A stretch of DNA of 64,000 nucleotides from Streptomyces sp. NBC_01476. GTDB lineage: Bacteria > Actinomycetota > Actinomycetes > Streptomycetales > Streptomycetaceae. Shown in pieces: positions 61,411 to 64,000 of this stretch (the stretch's first letter is position 1; every line of letters begins with the position of its first letter). The stretch spans positions 5,648,001 to 5,712,000 of the forward strand of contig NZ_CP109446.1 in assembly GCF_036227265.1 (NCBI RefSeq). The letters run 5' to 3'. The notes beneath the pieces were generated by a model. The model was not told the DNA's origin and did not search any database. It worked only from the letters and a program-made list of their open reading frames with translations. Position numbers and translations under genes: made by a program.

Positions 61411-62370
61411 GTTTTCTCAGCGAAGATCATTTCCAGATTCCGTTGAGGACGAGTGCGGCGCGGGCGATATCGCCGATCCGGCTGGGGCTGAGGGAGACGT
61501 GCTTGAGCGTGCGCCAGCGTTCCTTGAGTTCGGCGGCAGCGCGTTCGCCGAGAGCGCGCAGGTCTCTGATCAGGGTGTTCGTGGTGCGGGTGTCGGCGTG
61601 GAGGCCTTTTTCGGACTTGCCCTCGGGGCGGCGGACCGGGACGTGGATGCCGATGCCGGCGCCGATGTAGCCCTTGTCCGCGAGTGTCGGTAGGCCGTTG
61701 GCGGCGGCCTTGTAGAGGGCAGGCAGGGCGTGGATGCGGGCGGCGGTGATGTCCGGGGTGGAGCCGGGCTCGACGTCGGAGACCCACAGCGGGGTGCCGT
61801 CCGGGGAGGACAGGAACTGCACGTTGCTTCTGGCTGAACCAGAGGTCGTTGCCGTTCTCGCGGACGCCGGCCAGGCGGTCGGATCCGATGAGGGTGCCGT
61901 CGAGGATGACGTGTGTCATTCCTTCCCGTCGGCAGCGGTTGAGGACGTCGTGCAACTCGGGGGCCCGGTCGGCGAGGACGTCGATGCCTTCGTGGAGGTA
62001 GCGGTAGCCGGTGGCCTGGAAGATGCCGGCGTCGCGGGACAGGCAGTGCACGCACGCCTGCTCGCGGAACCAGCGCAGGACCAGCGCGGCCTGGCGGAAC
62101 GGGCCCAGGACCCGTGAGCCCCGCGGAGTGTGCCATCGTCGGCGGTGGGCGGCCAGCGGTCGTGAAAGGTGGTCCACGACGTGGCGTGGGACATCGAGCG
62201 TGGCAACATGGGTGACCAACGTGAAGCCTCTGGTAGTTCGGACGAGATCTTGTGGTGAGACCTGTCCTACCAGGGGCTTTACGTCTGCCTACAACCAGGA
62301 TGGGTCCGCCCGATCCGTCCAGGGGCGAGCGGTTCACAACGCTTCGCGAAGATCATTTCGCTGAGAAAAC
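61411..62370. mobile_element. IS5-type insertion sequence inside the RHS remnant
   Basis: 14-bp perfect terminal repeats (GTTTTCTCAGCGAA at 61411-61424 and its complement at 62357-62370) bracket a 960-bp element with one transposase gene on the minus strand. No target duplication was recognised. The transposase is frameshifted, so this copy is inactive. Confidence 0.8.
61427..62219 (-). pseudogene. IS5-family (DDE_Tnp_4-like) transposase, frameshifted
   Basis: The N-terminal part in one frame has FRQAALVLRWFREQACVH, ATGYRYLHEGIDVLADRAPE and HVILDGTLIGSDRL (first Asp). The C-terminal part in another frame has VQFLSSPDGTPLWVSDVEPG, LPTLADKGYIGAG (second Asp) and ELKERWRTLKHV (Glu). The frames break near 61825 between LWFSQK and NVQFLSS, where relatives have about six more residues, so a small deletion has destroyed the gene. 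Confidence 0.8.
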
Positions 62371-62616
62371 CTCAGTCGCCGGCGCAAGACGGTGCACGCT
62401 GGCTGGAAACGACCTATCGATATTCTATACGGGTTGGGGGAGAATTATTCGCTGGTAGCAGCGTGTAGTGGCTCCGATAATGCAGGAGTGCGCCGCCGAT
62501 GCGAAGGAAATGAAGCCGGATCCTTCGGCGGCGCAAGTATCACACAGGACTGGAAATGGGAAAAGTCAGCATATACTTCCTCGGGGTTTCCTCAGGAGTA
62601 TTCATTGCCGATTTGA
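62371..62616 (+). pseudogene. Possible C-terminal tip of the interrupted RHS protein
   Basis: Directly after the IS a frame runs to a TGA at 62614-62616 and encodes LYGLGENYSLVAACSGS...SGFPQEYSLPI. It has no ATG with a ribosome site of its own at the expected place, lies where the RHS toxin tip should continue, and is much less GC-rich than the rest. It may be the variable toxin end. No toxin family recognised. Confidence 0.4.
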
Positions 62617-62723
62617 TCGCAGAACGCGCTCAAAAGATCGGAATCCCCGTCGCTCCCAAGTTGATCCGAATATCAGCTCTCGCGGCCTTTGTCGCTTTTA
62701 TCGCATTGCTTGTATTTGGTTGA
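62556..62723 (+). CDS. 55-residue membrane protein, possible immunity partner
   Basis: ATG 62556 to TGA 62721-62723, overlapping the RHS tail frame. N-terminal MGKVSIYFLGVSSGVFIADL and C-terminal ISALAAFVAFIALLVFG are two hydrophobic segments suited to the membrane. Codons are A/T-rich, unlike the rest of the window, suggesting transfer. Small membrane proteins just after an RHS end are often immunity proteins. This is speculative. Confidence 0.4.
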   Translation: MGKVSIYFLGVSSGVFIADLIAERAQKIGIPVAPKLIRISALAAFVAFIALLVFG

Positions 62724-62789
62724 TCCGACTATGCCGACCCCGGCTGTTCAACGGGGTATGGCGCCCGTTGAGAAAGGCTGCCGAGTCCG

Positions 62790-62870
62790 CTTCTGCTGGT
62801 GGTCCTGCTCCGTGAGCCTCTGGAGGAGTTCGGTATCGCCGATGACGGACGGTTGTTCAAGAGCGGTGGC
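62790..62870 (+). pseudogene. Tyrosine-integrase fragment
   Basis: VVLLREPLEEFGIADDGRLF resembles a conserved segment of Streptomyces phage-type integrases (LR-x-H-x-x-EFG-x-x-x-DGRLFRS). It loses similarity within 30 residues and runs into the end of another IS. Evidence is a single motif. Confidence 0.35.
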
Positions 62871-62956
62871 CGCTTCCAGGAGCCCGCGAGTTGCTGCCAG
62901 CGAGCGGGCGGCCCCTACCTGGACGTTGCCCTTGCCGAAAACCTCGTCCGTGCAGG

Positions 62957-63965
62957 TCATGCGGCATGTTGGTACTCGTGGAGGACGCCGCCGAGTCGGT
63001 TGCGTTTTCGTATGTCGAGGCGGGCGATCTGCCCTGAATCGGTGATCGGCGCGGGCAGCGGGTGCATTGGGCGGGCGTTGGCGATGCCCTGGTGCGGGCG
63101 GTGCTCGTTGTAGAACTGCTCGAACTCCCGCAGTGCGTGGAGAGGTGCCGTTGGTTCCAGATCAAGCTCCGGTCCAGCAGCTCGCGGCGGCAGGTCTGGA
63201 CCCACCTTTCCATGATCGAGTTCATCCGTGGCATCCGTGCGCCGCTGAGCACCACCTCGATCCCCGCGTGGTCGAGAATGGTGTCGAACAGTGCGGGGAA
63301 CTTCCCGTCGGGGTCGCGGATGATGAACCGCGCGCGGCAGCCGGCGTCTTCGAGGTCCATGACGAGGTTCTTCGCCGCCTGGGTCACCCAGGTTGCGGTG
63401 GGGTGCGCGGTGGCGCCCAGGATCCGGATCCGCCGGTTGGCGTACTCGATCACCGCGAACACGTACAACCGGGCCCCGGACAGGGTGACGGTCTCGAAGA
63501 AGTCACACGCCGGCAGTGCATCCGCTTGGGAGCGCAGGAAGTCCGCCCACGTGCTCGACCCCCGTTCAGGGGCCGGCGGGATGCCGGCGTCCTGGAGAAT
63601 CTCCCAGACCGTGGACGCTGCCACCTTCACTTCGAGCACCAGCAGTTCGCCGTGCACGCGCCGGTATCCCCAACTGGGATTTTCCCCGACCAGGCGTAGT
63701 ACCAGGGCCCGGAAGCGGACGGTGCGGGGCCGGCATCCGCGGTTGGGCCGGGATCGGGCGGCGTGCCGGCCGGCGACCAGGTCACGGTGCCAGCGCAGGA
63801 TCGTGTCCGGCCGCACCAGCAACCGGACACGGCGCAGCGTGTCCTTCGGGAGAAGGTGCAGCAGTGCTGCCAGGAACGCCCGATCGCCGCCGTGAAGCCG
63901 ACTCGCCGGCCGTTCAGCTGCCGTTCCGGTACTGCGATCTGATGGCGTAGCGCCAGGATCTCCAC
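62957..63965 (-). pseudogene. Integrase-core (rve) transposase, frameshifted
   Basis: Reading from 63965 down, MEILALRHQIAVPERQLNG begins the protein. A second frame gives LLVRPDTILRWHRDLVAGRH-like sequence, the ENPSWGYRRVHGEL helix, catalytic ACDFFETVTL, FIIRDPDGKFPALFDTIL and MPRMNSIMERWVQTCRREL. A third frame encodes LREFEQFYNEHRPHQGIAN and the LGGVLHEYQHAA end. Two frameshifts, near 63880 and 63150, inactivate a common actinobacterial rve-type transposase. The window ends 35 bases beyond. Confidence 0.8.
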
Positions 63966-64000
63966 GTCCTTGTCCGGTCGCCCATCGGCAACAGGCGCAA

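Noticed and set aside
1-64000. CRISPR arrays, tRNA and rRNA genes
   Set aside because: No regular spaced direct repeats, cloverleaf sequences or rRNA segments were seen on either strand.

Overview
The window is very GC-rich, with strong G/C bias at third codon positions, GTG starts, GGAGG ribosome sites and rare TTA codons. All of this points to Streptomyces or a close relative. Most of it (about 1 to 60 kb) reads as one biosynthetic gene cluster for an aromatic polyketide that carries a nitrogen-nitrogen bond and is probably sulfated. The closest known logic is that of the kinamycin/lomaiviticin diazobenzofluorenes. The right edge (61-64 kb) is decayed RHS and insertion-sequence debris.

Layout. 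0-4 kb: end of a TPR protein, a StrR/ParB-like regulator, a SARP activator and an internally deleted IS. 4.3-13 kb: MmpL exporter, a carboxymuconolactone decarboxylase-like (CMD) protein and accessory redox and hydrolase genes. 13-18.8 kb: flavin monooxygenase, class I amidotransferase-like protein, Rieske ferredoxin, SDR, a cysteine-less CMD paralogue and a sulfotransferase. 19-29 kb: exported alpha/beta hydrolase, two tandem flavin monooxygenases sharing an identical 324-bp tract, a PAPS-supply operon (cysC-cysD-cysN), a second StrR/ParB-like regulator, a PPOX-fold reductase and a SnoaL-like protein. 29-40.6 kb: the type II PKS core (flavin monooxygenase, AlpJ/JadG-type oxygenase, cyclase, KSalpha, KSbeta, ACP, ketoreductase, aromatase/cyclase, two more flavin monooxygenases, hydrolase). 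40.6-42.7 kb: ECF41-type sigma factor, a second CMD and a VOC protein. 42.9-50 kb: the hydrazine operon (ferredoxin, 667-aa orphan protein, amidase, glutamine synthetase-like ligase, adenylosuccinate lyase-like enzyme, GNAT). 50-57.5 kb: response regulator, MFS exporter, O-methyltransferase-like enzyme, nitrosuccinate lyase-like and nitrosuccinate synthase-like genes. 57.8-59.7 kb: acyl-CoA carboxylase epsilon and beta subunits. Then a sirtuin and the mobile/RHS debris.

How it fits together (inference from families). The carboxylase supplies malonyl-CoA. The minimal PKS, KR, ARO/CYC and cyclase make an angucycline-type scaffold. The AlpJ-like oxygenase with flavin monooxygenases would open and recast ring B. 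The CreE-like and CreD-like enzymes make nitrous acid from aspartate. The hydrazine operon makes acetylhydrazine and glutamylhydrazine, and the O-methyltransferase-like enzyme is a candidate for attaching it. CysC/D/N and the sulfotransferase imply O-sulfation. No glycosyltransferase or deoxysugar genes are present here.

Regulation is unusually legible. Four sites match the ECF41 promoter (TGTCACA-N16-CGTC), three exactly and one with a single mismatch, in front of mmpL, two CMD genes and the sigma gene itself. Two sites match a StrR-type box (GTTCRACYG-N11-CRGTYGAAC, one exactly and one with a single mismatch) and a third has spacer N10; they lie before the SDR, the tandem monooxygenases and the hydrazine operon. 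TTA codons occur in one StrR-like regulator and in the sulfotransferase.
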